Shown: positions 48,223-58,793 of the stretch, piece by piece
How positions within the stretch are numbered: position 1 is the stretch's first letter
How the letters are laid out: every line of letters starts with the position of its first letter
Source of the DNA: Sphingobacterium sp. ML3W
GTDB lineage: Bacteria > Bacteroidota > Bacteroidia > Sphingobacteriales > Sphingobacteriaceae
Reading direction: 5' to 3'
Assembly: GCF_029542085.1 (NCBI RefSeq)
Contig: NZ_CP107036.1
Location: 3,472,001-3,536,000, forward strand
Length of the DNA stretch: 64,000 bases
Program-made: the position numbers and the translations under genes
The notes under the pieces: model-generated
What the model saw: the letters and a program-made list of their open reading frames with translations, nothing else
Database searches by the model: none
What the model was told of the DNA's origin: nothing

Positions 48223-48271
48223 GAATAAATAGGAAAGGAGTTGATATGATCAACTCCTTTCCTATTTATTC
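48223..48271. terminator. 22-bp bidirectional terminator
   Basis: A perfect 22-bp inverted repeat (arms 48223-48244 and 48250-48271, 5-nt loop TATGA), GC-core GGAAAGGAGTTGA, with AT-rich outer ends. It begins 9 bp after the DUF5606 stop and ends 105 bp from the convergent murA stop. Confidence 0.85.
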
Positions 48272-48376
48272 ATGCTTTGTTGTTATGCCTCGTTTCATAA
48301 AAAAGCCCCAGATTTTTCTCCGAGGCTCTAATTATCAACAATTATCTTTTACGGGCTACTTATTCCCAAATTAAGA

Positions 48377-49702
48377 CTAGTGGCCTTTCGGTTCCACATC
48401 TACACGTTTGATATCTGCCCCTAGTTTACGTAGACGCTCCTCGATATCTTGATATCCACGTTCGATCTGTTCGATATTATGGATCACAGATTTTCCTTTC
48501 GCCGATAATGCTGCGATCAATAAGGATACTCCCGCACGAATATCTGGAGATGTCATTTCGATACCTTTCAAAGAATGCGATTTATTCATACCAATTACTG
48601 TAGCACGATGTGGATCACACAAAATGATCTGTGCCCCCATATCGATCAATTTATCGACAAAGAACAATCTGCTTTCAAACATCTTTTGGTGAATCAATAC
48701 ATTGCCTTTCGCTTGTGTTGCTACCACGAGAATGATACTCAATAGATCCGGTGTAAACCCTGGCCATGGTGCATCCGAGATTGTCAAGATAGAGCCATCT
48801 ATAAAAGTATCAATTTCGTAAGAATCCTGCGCTGGAATAAAAATATCATCCCCACGCAATTCAAACTGAATACCCAAACGGGAGAATACCGATGGAATTA
48901 CACCCAATTCTTGGAAACAAACATCTTTAATAGTAATTTCTGAGCCGGTCATTGCTGCTAAGCCTATAAAAGAGCCGATTTCGATCATATCAGGCAACAT
49001 GCGATGTGACGTTCCACCAAGACGTTGTACCCCCTCAATGGTCAACAAATTGGATCCAATACCTGATATCTTAGCGCCCATGCGATTCAACATTTTACAA
49101 AGCTGTTGCAAATAAGGTTCACATGCAGCGTTGTAGATCGTTGTTACTCCTTTGGCCAATACAGCAGCCATAACGATATTTGCCGTACCAGTCACAGAAG
49201 CTTCGTCCAATAAGATATAATTACCTTTTAACTCTGTTGCATCCACATTAAAGAAATGTGTGGCAGCATCGTAAACGAATTTAGCGCCTAGTTTTTCGAA
49301 ACCTAGAAAGTGAGTATCCAAACGTCTACGGCCAATTTTATCACCTCCTGGTTTAGGGATGGCAGCCTTTCCGAATCGAGCCAGTAACGGCCCTACAATC
49401 ATAATGGATCCACGTAAGCCGCCACCTTTTTCTTTAAATTCAGGTGATTGGAAATAATCTATATTAATATCTTTCGCTTCAAAAACGTACGTATCTTTAT
49501 CTATTCGATCAATTTTAACACCCAATGCGGCCAACAAATCAATTAACTTATTGACATCCTTAATATCGGGAATATTACTGATGGTCATGGGTTCCTCAGT
49601 CAGTAAAACCGCTGACAGAATTTGTAAAGCTTCATTTTTTGCTCCCTGAGGAATAATCTCTCCCTTTAACGGTTTTCCACCGATTATTTCAAATGCATTC
49701 AT
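48377..49702 (-). CDS. murA: UDP-N-acetylglucosamine 1-carboxyvinyltransferase with Asp at the catalytic position
   Basis: This 441-aa enzyme catalyses the first committed step of peptidoglycan synthesis, transferring enolpyruvate from PEP to UDP-GlcNAc. The substrate-binding N-terminal P-Q-G-A-K-N-E segment (Lys22 region), the R-A-S-like L-R-G-S-I-M-I-V-G-P-L loop and the C-terminal D-I-R-A-G-V-S-L-L are present. In the catalytic loop, where E. coli has Cys115 (P-G-G-C), the sequence is P-G-G-D121-K-I-G. Asp at this position is known to make MurA insensitive to fosfomycin. Length is normal. A terminator-like hairpin precedes its promoter region. Confidence 0.95.
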   Translation of the reverse strand: MNAFEIIGGKPLKGEIIPQGAKNEALQILSAVLLTEEPMTISNIPDIKDVNKLIDLLAALGVKIDRIDKDTYVFEAKDINIDYFQSPEFKEKGGGLRGSIMIVGPLLARFGKAAIPKPGGDKIGRRRLDTHFLGFEKLGAKFVYDAATHFFNVDATELKGNYILLDEASVTGTANIVMAAVLAKGVTTIYNAACEPYLQQLCKMLNRMGAKISGIGSNLLTIEGVQRLGGTSHRMLPDMIEIGSFIGLAAMTGSEITIKDVCFQELGVIPSVFSRLGIQFELRGDDIFIPAQDSYEIDTFIDGSILTISDAPWPGFTPDLLSIILVVATQAKGNVLIHQKMFESRLFFVDKLIDMGAQIILCDPHRATVIGMNKSHSLKGIEMTSPDIRAGVSLLIAALSAKGKSVIHNIEQIERGYQDIEERLRKLGADIKRVDVEPKGH

Positions 49703-49911
49703 TTATATAACTGATATCTTCTTATTACAACAAAACCCGACTCATAATTTAGCTTATGTCACTAAATGACATTCCGGGATTCTTAAAATCGATAAATTGT
49801 ATTGAAAAAATTTTGTGGAACTGTCTAATCAACAATCCTGAGTCGTCTAGGATCCTATTGATCGATCAACTAAACCAGGACTGACAGACAAATCCATACT
49901 ATAAATAAAGA

Positions 49912-49953
49912 AGGCAATTGTAAAGAAATCTATGAATCACTTCGCAATTGCCT
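49912..49953 (-). terminator. Terminator after the DUF4290 gene
   Basis: The 9-bp arms AGGCAATTG and CAATTGCCT pair around a 24-nt loop; CTTTATTTATAG follows on the minus strand. It lies 26 bp beyond the stop of the DUF4290 gene. Confidence 0.5.
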
Positions 49954-49979
49954 GCTTCTTAAATCAAAAACTTAAAGAA

Positions 49980-50783
49980 CTAGCCTCTTTTATTATTGTA
50001 ATTATTTTGAGGTTTTCTATTTCTATTGTTGTTGTTATTATTGTTACTGCTATTGCTACCAAAGTTGTTACGCTTCATATTGTTATTGTTATTTGACATA
50101 CGAGGCTTACCACTACCACCGCCGCCTTTCGACTGATAACCTGAAGAGCTATTATTGTTGCTATTGCTATTATTGTTTCCACCAGAGTTGCTCGTTGTAG
50201 GACCTTTGATACGATTTCCTGGAGGCGGGGTTTTAAAATCAAGTTTAGTCAATACCGTACCTTCAGGTAAAGTTAATTGATATCCTGACAATTCTTTCAG
50301 ATCCTGAATAATCAATTCATCAGATACTGAATCCTTGTTCCAAGTGACGTATGCCATTTTCATAAAATTAGCGATGCCGATAACCATCTGCTCGCGCTTA
50401 GGTTCATCAGTTACCTTCAACGCCTTATCGATCATTTTCTCCACTGTAAATCCATAGTGTTTGAATTTAATCGAATGTTGTGGATAGCCTAAGTGTTCAA
50501 CTTCGTGTTTAACACTTTTTGCTGTGGCAATAGGATATGGCGAGTCGATATCAAGCTTAAAATCAGAGATAATCTGTAAGTGATCCCAAAGTTTATGCTT
50601 AAAATCTGAAACGTCTCTTAAATGTGGATTCAACACTCCCATCATGTCGATCACGATCTGGGCATGTTTATTTCTTTCTTCCTTTGTGGGTAAACTACAG
50701 ATGTAATCTACCATATTTTGCACATTGCGGCCATATTCTGCAAGGATCAATTTTGGCCTAGTGCTGTTGTAGTCAAAGTTCAT
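49980..50783 (-). CDS. DUF4290 protein with Asn/Gly-rich C-terminal tail
   Basis: This 267-aa protein begins with the DUF4290 domain (about 1-190: MNFDYNSTRPKLILAEYGRN, then MVDYICSLPTKEERNKHAQI), a helical domain restricted to Bacteroidota with no assigned function. From about residue 195 to the end it is a low-complexity, disordered tail dominated by Asn, Ser, Gly with scattered Arg/Lys/Tyr (NSGGNNNSNSNNNSSSG; GSNSSNNNNNNNRNRKPQNN). This is a prion-like/RNA-binding-like composition. It lies between murA and uvrD. The role is unknown; the tail suggests self-association or RNA binding, which is inference. Confidence 0.8.
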   Translation of the reverse strand: MNFDYNSTRPKLILAEYGRNVQNMVDYICSLPTKEERNKHAQIVIDMMGVLNPHLRDVSDFKHKLWDHLQIISDFKLDIDSPYPIATAKSVKHEVEHLGYPQHSIKFKHYGFTVEKMIDKALKVTDEPKREQMVIGIANFMKMAYVTWNKDSVSDELIIQDLKELSGYQLTLPEGTVLTKLDFKTPPPGNRIKGPTTSNSGGNNNSNSNNNSSSGYQSKGGGGSGKPRMSNNNNNMKRNNFGSNSSNNNNNNNRNRKPQNNYNNKRG

Positions 50784-50836
50784 ATAGCTAATATAAGTAC
50801 CTAATTAAACGGTTAAGATCTCGTTTTGGTATTTTA

Positions 50837-53116
50837 TTATTGAATTATTCTAAGTTTTGCAAATTTAAGCAACAATTGTTTCTGTCCCAACTCTTTAAAG
50901 AAAATAGTTGCTTTTATATCTCCTTTGTTTCCTTCGAGATTGACAACTTTACCAAATCCAAAACGTTCATGTTCAACTTCCATGCCGACCTGAAGATTTG
51001 ATGTGTCAGAAGGAGCAAAACCCGCAGTAGGTTTGTGGGCTTTTGGCAGTATAGACGTTGTTTTAACCATTGCTTTAGGCTTAGGTTTAGAAAACGTATC
51101 ATCACTGTCCTTTTGTTGCCATGCAATTCGTTCGCCTTGAAAACTGCCGGCTGAGGCGGAAGTTTGTCGTGGTTTAAAATCCAGTGCAAGACAAGCAGGA
51201 TTCAATTCATCCAAAAAACGACTGGGTTCGCAATTATTCAACGTTCCCCAACGATATCGCGAAGTAGCATACGAAAGTAGTAATTTTTTTTCAGCTCTCG
51301 TAACAGCAACGTAAAAAAGTCTTCGTTCTTCCTCTAATTCTGTCCTGGAATTCAATGACAACTGAGACGGAAACAAGTTTTCTTCTAGACCTACGATAAA
51401 AACAACGGGAAATTCTAGTCCTTTAGAAGAGTGTATTGTCATCAAAGAAACTGTATCCGCATTTGGGTCTTTATCGTTGTCGTCATTGGTCAATAACGCG
51501 ATATCCTGCATATAGATGTCGAGACCACGGTCTTCAATATCTTCCCTTTCAGAAAACTCTTTGATACCATTGAGTAGCTCCTGAATATTTTCATAACGTG
51601 CCAACCCTTCTACCGACTTATCCTCGTAAAGTTCTTTCAAGATACCACAATGCTGTGCAATATGCATGGCGGTATCAAATGCGTTGCTATTTTTAGCCAA
51701 AGCCTGAAAACTCTGTACCATCTGCGCAAAACCACCTACTGAGGTCGCACTACGACCATCCAGGAAATGAGCCGCATTGGCAACAACATCCCAAATACGA
51801 TATTGATTTTGATCTGCAGCAATCATAATCTTTTCTATGGTTGTATCTCCGATTCCCCGCCGTGGGTAATTGATGACACGTTTCAATGCTTCCTCATCAT
51901 TAGGATTGAAGGTAAGACGGAAATAAGCGATCAGATCTTTAATTTCCTTACGTTGGTAAAAGGATGTGCCACCATAGATCTTATAAGGTATATTGATCTT
52001 ACGCAGTGCTTCCTCCATCGCACGTGATTGGGCATTGGTACGATAAAGAATCGCAAAATCTTTGTAATAGAGCCCCTTTAACGATTTTTCCTCAATAATC
52101 TGGTCCGCAACGATCTTCCCTTCTTCATTATCGGAAAAAGCACGTGAAACTTTTATTTTTTCTCCTTCTTCATTATCCGAAAAAACATTCTTTTCCAGCT
52201 GGTTCTGATTATTGGCGATCACCGAGTTTGCCGCATTGACAATCATTTTGGTGGATCTATAATTCTGCTCCAATTTGAAAATCTTCACGTCCGGATAATC
52301 TTTCTGAAAATTCAGAATATTCTGGATATTCGCTCCCCGAAAGGCATATATTGACTGCGCATCATCACCAACAACACAGATATTTTCATTGACTGCGGCC
52401 AGTCGTTTTACAATTAGATATTGAGAAAAGTTAGTATCCTGATACTCATCGACCATCAGGTAACGGAATTGATGCTGGTATTTGTGCAATACCTCTGGAT
52501 GCTTATTCAATAAAACATTTGTCTTGAACAGGAGATCATCGAAATCCATGGCACCTGCGCGATAACAGCGTTGTGCATAGGTCATGTAAATCTGTCCCAA
52601 TTGCCCACGTCCATTCGAAATATCTTCGGCTAATATAGCTTCATTTTTATTGTATTCCTGCGGCGATATCAAGTTATTCTTGGCTTGTGATATCCGGCCA
52701 TAAACATGATTGACGTTGTACAATTTGTCATCCAGATTCATCTCCTTTAGGATGGCACGCAGCAGACTTTTGGTATCGTCCGTATCGTAGATGGTAAAAT
52801 TTCTAGGGTATCCTATTAGTTCAGCTTCTACGCGAAGTATCTTTGCGAACACCGAGTGGAATGTTCCCATCCAAATATTTTTCGCTTCACTCCCTACCAC
52901 TGAAACAATACGCGCGCGCATCTCCTTTGCCGCTTTATTCGTAAATGTCAACACCAAGATATTGAATGGATCAACGCCTTTTTGAATCAAATGCGCGACA
53001 CGATAAGTAATCACCCGTGTTTTTCCTGAACCAGCTCCTGCAACAATCATGACAGGGCCTTCTGTTTGCTCTACGGCTCCTCGTTGTGAAGGGTTTAAAC
53101 CCGCTAAATAATCCAA
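50837..53116 (-). CDS. UvrD/PcrA-type ATP-dependent DNA helicase
   Basis: This 759-aa SF1 helicase has Walker A A-G-A-G-S-G-K-T (about 27-34), motif II D-E-Y-Q-D-T, motif III G-D-D-A-Q-S-I-Y-A-F-R-G, motif IV Q-N-Y-R-S-T, motif V T-I-H-S-S-K-G-L-E-F, and motif VI V-A-V-T-R-A-E-K. It unwinds DNA 3' to 5' in nucleotide-excision and mismatch repair and can dismantle RecA filaments. The C-terminal tail (VGMEVEHERFGFGKVVNLEG, the Tudor-like PcrA RNA-polymerase-binding module) supports PcrA/UvrD. Length is typical. Confidence 0.95.
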   Translation of the reverse strand: MDYLAGLNPSQRGAVEQTEGPVMIVAGAGSGKTRVITYRVAHLIQKGVDPFNILVLTFTNKAAKEMRARIVSVVGSEAKNIWMGTFHSVFAKILRVEAELIGYPRNFTIYDTDDTKSLLRAILKEMNLDDKLYNVNHVYGRISQAKNNLISPQEYNKNEAILAEDISNGRGQLGQIYMTYAQRCYRAGAMDFDDLLFKTNVLLNKHPEVLHKYQHQFRYLMVDEYQDTNFSQYLIVKRLAAVNENICVVGDDAQSIYAFRGANIQNILNFQKDYPDVKIFKLEQNYRSTKMIVNAANSVIANNQNQLEKNVFSDNEEGEKIKVSRAFSDNEEGKIVADQIIEEKSLKGLYYKDFAILYRTNAQSRAMEEALRKINIPYKIYGGTSFYQRKEIKDLIAYFRLTFNPNDEEALKRVINYPRRGIGDTTIEKIMIAADQNQYRIWDVVANAAHFLDGRSATSVGGFAQMVQSFQALAKNSNAFDTAMHIAQHCGILKELYEDKSVEGLARYENIQELLNGIKEFSEREDIEDRGLDIYMQDIALLTNDDNDKDPNADTVSLMTIHSSKGLEFPVVFIVGLEENLFPSQLSLNSRTELEEERRLFYVAVTRAEKKLLLSYATSRYRWGTLNNCEPSRFLDELNPACLALDFKPRQTSASAGSFQGERIAWQQKDSDDTFSKPKPKAMVKTTSILPKAHKPTAGFAPSDTSNLQVGMEVEHERFGFGKVVNLEGNKGDIKATIFFKELGQKQLLLKFAKLRIIQ

Positions 53117-53210
53117 ATTAACTCCTTAAATTTTAAAACCTGAGAATAGGGTATAAAAGTACAAATTTCCAATTGATCACTAAGGCAATCACACCAATAT
53201 TTTTGCACAA

Positions 53211-53243
53211 AAAAATCCGACAATTTAAAATCGTCGGATTTTT
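53211..53243 (-). terminator. Terminator of guaB
   Basis: An 11-bp stem (AAAAATCCGAC / GTCGGATTTTT) with an 11-nt loop, followed on the minus strand by T-runs, ends 17 bp from the guaB stop. Confidence 0.85.
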
Positions 53244-53259
53244 ATAGTATCACTTGTGT

Positions 53260-54756
<1,497 letters not shown>

Positions 54757-54758
54757 CT

Positions 54759-54776
54759 ATTTGCCAGGCAAATCTA
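54759..54776 (-). promoter_or_regulatory. guaB promoter with palindrome
   Basis: The palindrome ATTTGCC-A-GGCAAAT (54759-54773) overlaps TAGATTTG (54776-54769, minus), an exact -7 match 33 bp upstream of the guaB ATG. A further half-site GGCAAAT lies at the start codon (54736-54742). A repressor site covering the -7 box is a reasonable inference. Confidence 0.5.
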
Positions 54777-54957
54777 AGAAAAATAAGCAATATAAAAAAA
54801 TAAAATAAACAAATTACAATCGCTAGACAAATTAGAATGGATATGAATTAATACAAAAGATCATCCCAGCGGATTGCATCTTTTTTTTGGCAAGCTATTT
54901 GCTTTTGGTTACACGAAAAGTAATTTTAATTAATGAAAATATAAAGTAAAGATAATT

Positions 54958-55434
54958 ATGAAAAAGACCTTACTCTCATTAGCTGCTGTTGCAGCATTAG
55001 CATTTGGTGCACAAGAAGCGAAAGCTCAATCTCCACAACGTGCCGCTATTGGTGTTGTTTTCGACGGAACTGGTGGTGATCTTTGGGGTGTGCAATACAA
55101 GCAATCTTTTGGCGGAACAAACAATGGTCAAGCGCAAGTGATGTTTGATGACAACGTTGTTGCTGTAGGTGCGGATTATCAATATGCTAGACCATTCCGT
55201 GGTGTAAACGGACTAGGATGGTATGCAGGTGTTGGTGCTCAATTAACCTTTGTTGATGCTGGAAACGACAACATGACTCTTGTTGGTTTGAGACCACAAT
55301 TAGGTTTGGAATTTAAAATCCCTGCTGCCCCTATCGGATTTCACGCAGACTGGAAACCAGACTGGAGATTAAACCACAATAGTGATTTTGATGCTTCAAC
55401 TTTCTCTTTTGGTATTAAATATACATTGAGATAG
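54958..55434 (+). CDS. Small exported beta-barrel-like protein
   Basis: This 158-aa protein has a signal peptide (MKKTLLSLAAVAALAFGAQEAKAQ). The mature part has eight-strand-like alternation (QRAAIGVVFDG, LWGVQYKQSF, QAQVMFDDNVVAVGADYQYA, WYAGVGAQLTFV, LRPQLGLEFK, IGFHADWKPDW, FSFGIKYTLR). This is compatible with a small outer-membrane barrel like OmpX/PagP. The C-terminal aromatic strand supports outer-membrane insertion. Function unknown. A terminator follows. Confidence 0.7.
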   Translation: MKKTLLSLAAVAALAFGAQEAKAQSPQRAAIGVVFDGTGGDLWGVQYKQSFGGTNNGQAQVMFDDNVVAVGADYQYARPFRGVNGLGWYAGVGAQLTFVDAGNDNMTLVGLRPQLGLEFKIPAAPIGFHADWKPDWRLNHNSDFDASTFSFGIKYTLR

Positions 55435-55455
55435 TATTAAAAAACTACAAAAAAG

Positions 55456-55486
55456 GCCCTGTTCAAGTTTGAACAGGGCTTTTTTT
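55456..55486 (+). terminator. Terminator after the small barrel gene
   Basis: The 10-bp stem GCCCTGTTCA / TGAACAGGGC with loop AGTT is followed by seven Ts, a classical intrinsic terminator, 21 bp after the stop. Confidence 0.92.
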
Positions 55487-55590
55487 ATAAAATAAATCCA
55501 TTAAATATTTCTTTTTTTCAGCATTTCTTCTAATTTTATGCCTTTGACCTAAATGGCATAAATAAAGCTTTTCATTCTACAAAAATTTTA

Positions 55591-55598
55591 TACCTTTG
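55591..55598 (+). promoter_or_regulatory. -7 element of secDF
   Basis: TACCTTTG matches TAnnTTTG exactly and lies 91 bp before the secDF ATG. A clear -33 is not visible. The leader is about 85 nt, long for this window. Confidence 0.45.
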
Positions 55599-55689
55599 CC
55601 ATTCTTGGTAAAGTGTGATTAAACAAGAACTAATTATCAATTACATAAACAGTATTTAACATTAAAATTAATACAATTAATAACAGACG

Positions 55690-58677
55690 ATGCAAGGTAA
55701 AGGGCTGATTAAACTTTTAGTGATAGTGGTGTCATTAGCGTGTCTATACTCCCTATCATTTACTTGGGTGACCCGCAAGGTGGAGCAAGATGCTGAGAAT
55801 TTTGCCAAAGGAGATTTGGCAAAAGAAAAGAGCTATCTAGACTCTATGGCAGGTGAAGTAGTGTACAATTTAGGTTTTGCGAAATACACCTATAGGGAAG
55901 CAAAAGCGAATGAACTGGCTTTAGGATTGGATTTGAAAGGTGGTATGAACGTTACCATGGAGATCTCATTGGATGAGTTGATCCGTAATCTGGCCAACAA
56001 TCCAAAAGATGAGAAATTCAACAAAGCGTTGGAACAAGCGGTAGCAAAAAGCAAAACCAGTCAAAAAACGGTCGTAGCTTTATTCATGGAAGAATACAAA
56101 TCCATTGGAGCTTCTACCCCACTTTCGACATTCTTTTCTACAAAAGACAACGCTGCTTTAATTAAACCGGGTGATTCTGATTCAAAAGTTGAATCATTCC
56201 TTCAAAAAGAAGCTGACAATGCCATTCAAAATTCTTACAAAGTACTACGTACACGTATTGACAAATTCGGTGTTGCTTCACCAAACATCCAGATTCAACA
56301 AGGTACAAATCGTATCTTAGTTGAGTTACCTGGTGTAAAAGACGAAAGCCGTGTCCGTAACCTACTTCAAGGTTCGGCGAAATTGGAGTTCTATGAGACT
56401 TACACCAATCAAGAAGTTTATCCTGTATTAGAAAATATTGACAGAACATTAGCAACTACTTTAAAAGCTGCACCAGCTGCGACAAATAATGCCGTTACTG
56501 ACACAACGAAAAAGTCAGACGATTTATTGTCCAACCTAACCGGTGGTCAAAAAGACAGCAAAGCTAAAAAGGATAGTGCGGCACTTAATCTAGGTCAGAA
56601 AAATCCATTATTTGAAGTATTACGCCCAGCAGTTTACATGGGCGAAAACCAACAAATGTCACTTATGCCTGGCGCTATGGTCGGTTTTGCTTCATTGAAA
56701 GATACCGCTAAAGTAAACGCTTATTTGCAACGCACAGAAGTAAAATCAATCCTTCCGGGTAACTTAAAGCTTTTATGGGCCGTAAAACCAGAGCAAAAAA
56801 CACCAGAGCAACTTTCCCTATATGCTATCAAAGCAGTAGGAGCAGATAATGGTGCTGTATTGACTGGTGACGTCATCACTGACGCAAATGCCAACTTTGA
56901 TGAGAAAAACCAACCTGTTGTTGGTATGCAAATGAATAATGAAGGTGCACGTGAATGGAAGAAAATCACAGCAAAAGCGGCTCAAAATAGAGATGCTATC
57001 GCTATCGTCTTAGATAATGTAGTTTATTCCGCTCCTTCTGTTAATGGTGAAATTCCAAACGGAAGCTCATCGATCTCAGGTTCGTTTACTGTAGAGGATA
57101 CAAAAGATTTAGCAAACGTATTGAAAGCTGGTCGTCTTCCGACTACAGCTAAAATCGTTGAAGAAGCAGTTGTCGGCCCTACGTTGGGACAAGCGGCGAT
57201 TGATGCAGGTGTCAATTCAGCGGTAATCGGTATTATCGTTGTGATGATCTTCATGATTGCTTACTACAACACTGCAGGTATCGTGGCTAACATTGCTGTA
57301 TTGTTGAACGTATTCATTATCATGGGGGTATTAGCCTCACTCAATGCCGTACTGACATTACCTGGTATTGCTGGTATCGTATTGACAATGGGTACTGCTG
57401 TCGACGCTAACGTACTGATCTATGAACGTATCCGTGAGGAATTGGGCTTAGGAAAATCAATTCGCCAAGCAGTTGCTGATGGTTATAAACACGCTTTACC
57501 ATCTATCTTAGATTCACAGATTACGACATTCTTAATCGGTATCATCTTATTCTTATTTGGTAGTGGTCCAATTTTAGGTTTCGCAACAACATTGATGGTT
57601 GGTATTATCACATCATTGTTTACAGCAATACTTGTAACACGTGTTATTTTTGAATGGATGCTGGAAAAAGATATCAAAATTAAAGTATCTTTCCCTTGGT
57701 CTGCAAACACCTTGCACAATGCAAACTTCAAATTCGTTCAAAAACGTAAAGTATTCTATGCAATCTCTGTTGTAGCAGTATTAATTTCCGCAGCTTCAAT
57801 TTTTACAAAAGGCTTCAGTTTAGGTGTAGATTTCCAAGGTGGACGTACCTATACGGTTCGTTACGATAAATCAGTTGATCCAGAAGCTGTTCGTACCAGT
57901 TTGGATGATATTTTCCAAAAAACAACTGAAGTAAAAGTATTTGGTGCATCCAATCAACTTCGTGTGACAACAACGTATCATATTGAAGAAACTTCTGATG
58001 CTGCCGATAAAGAAGTATTGGATAAATTAAACCAAGGACTAGCTAAGGTAGATGCTTCTAACAAACATGAGATCCTGTCTTCACAAAAAGTAGGACCAAG
58101 TATCGCATCAGACATCAAGTCAAGAGCGACTAGTTCAGCAATCTTCTCCATTATCATCGTAGCGGCTTATATCTTAATCCGTTTCCGCAAATGGGAATAC
58201 TCTGTTGGTGCAGCTATTGCAACCATCCACGATGCAATTATTCTATTAGGTTTATTCTCCATATTAGATGGTATTGTACCATTCTCTTTGGATATCGACC
58301 AACACTTTGTGGCGGCCATCTTAACGGTAATCGCATACTCGGTAAATGACACCGTCGTTGTATTTGACCGTTTGAGAGAGTTCGTATCAAAACCTAATGC
58401 ACATAACGAAGATCTTGGCGAGGTTGTAAATCACGCAATCAACTCTACATTAAGTAGAACAATCATTACTTCATTGACGATCATTTTCGTTCTTGCGGTC
58501 TTGTTCATCTTTGGTGGTGAGGTTATCCGTGGATTCTCTTTCGCGATCTTAATCGGTGTTATTGTAGGTACTTATTCTTCCATTATCCTGGCAGCGCCTT
58601 CTGTATACGACTTACGTAAAGGAAAGCACTTAGCTGAAGGTAATACAGCAAAAAAAGCTGAAGTAGTAAGACCATAA
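55690..58677 (+). CDS. secDF: Protein translocase SecD-SecF fusion
   Basis: This 995-aa inner-membrane protein fuses SecD and SecF in one chain, typical of Bacteroidota. The SecD half (about 1-650) has an N-terminal helix, a large periplasmic domain with the G-L-D-L-K-G-G signature, and a C-terminal set of TM helices (A-G-I-V-L-T-M-G-T-A-V-D-A-N-V-L). The SecF half (about 680-980) carries the G-V-D-F-Q-G-G signature, Y-S-V-N-D-T-V-V-V-F-D and five TM helices. SecDF uses the proton gradient to help complete export after SecYEG/SecA. The long insert with Ala/Lys/Asp (about 265-300) is a variable loop. Confidence 0.96.
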   Translation: MQGKGLIKLLVIVVSLACLYSLSFTWVTRKVEQDAENFAKGDLAKEKSYLDSMAGEVVYNLGFAKYTYREAKANELALGLDLKGGMNVTMEISLDELIRNLANNPKDEKFNKALEQAVAKSKTSQKTVVALFMEEYKSIGASTPLSTFFSTKDNAALIKPGDSDSKVESFLQKEADNAIQNSYKVLRTRIDKFGVASPNIQIQQGTNRILVELPGVKDESRVRNLLQGSAKLEFYETYTNQEVYPVLENIDRTLATTLKAAPAATNNAVTDTTKKSDDLLSNLTGGQKDSKAKKDSAALNLGQKNPLFEVLRPAVYMGENQQMSLMPGAMVGFASLKDTAKVNAYLQRTEVKSILPGNLKLLWAVKPEQKTPEQLSLYAIKAVGADNGAVLTGDVITDANANFDEKNQPVVGMQMNNEGAREWKKITAKAAQNRDAIAIVLDNVVYSAPSVNGEIPNGSSSISGSFTVEDTKDLANVLKAGRLPTTAKIVEEAVVGPTLGQAAIDAGVNSAVIGIIVVMIFMIAYYNTAGIVANIAVLLNVFIIMGVLASLNAVLTLPGIAGIVLTMGTAVDANVLIYERIREELGLGKSIRQAVADGYKHALPSILDSQITTFLIGIILFLFGSGPILGFATTLMVGIITSLFTAILVTRVIFEWMLEKDIKIKVSFPWSANTLHNANFKFVQKRKVFYAISVVAVLISAASIFTKGFSLGVDFQGGRTYTVRYDKSVDPEAVRTSLDDIFQKTTEVKVFGASNQLRVTTTYHIEETSDAADKEVLDKLNQGLAKVDASNKHEILSSQKVGPSIASDIKSRATSSAIFSIIIVAAYILIRFRKWEYSVGAAIATIHDAIILLGLFSILDGIVPFSLDIDQHFVAAILTVIAYSVNDTVVVFDRLREFVSKPNAHNEDLGEVVNHAINSTLSRTIITSLTIIFVLAVLFIFGGEVIRGFSFAILIGVIVGTYSSIILAAPSVYDLRKGKHLAEGNTAKKAEVVRP

Positions 58678-58698
58678 TAAGCTTTAAAATATCATAAG

Positions 58699-58730
58699 AG
58701 GGCGTTCAAAAATTTGAACGCCCTTTTTTA
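58699..58730 (+). terminator. Terminator after secDF
   Basis: The perfect 12-bp stem AGGGCGTTCAAA / TTTGAACGCCCT with a 2-nt loop, followed by six Ts, 21 bp after the secDF stop. Confidence 0.92.
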
Positions 58731-58745
58731 TTGCATTCAAATTAC

Positions 58746-58788
58746 TTGTTGTACTAAATAATTTTAGATATATTTGTTGCACTAAATA
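58746..58788 (+). promoter_or_regulatory. marR promoter with 28-bp-spaced direct repeat
   Basis: TTGTTG (58746-58751) and TATATTTG (58769-58776) match the -33/-7 pair with a 17-bp spacer. The sequence TTGTTGTACTAAATA at 58746 is repeated as TTGTTGCACTAAATA at 58774 (14 of 15 bases). The two copies straddle the promoter, and the ATG at 58794 lies about 18 bp after the -7 box. Autoregulation by the MarR protein is a reasonable inference. Confidence 0.6.
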
Positions 58789-58793
58789 TTTGT

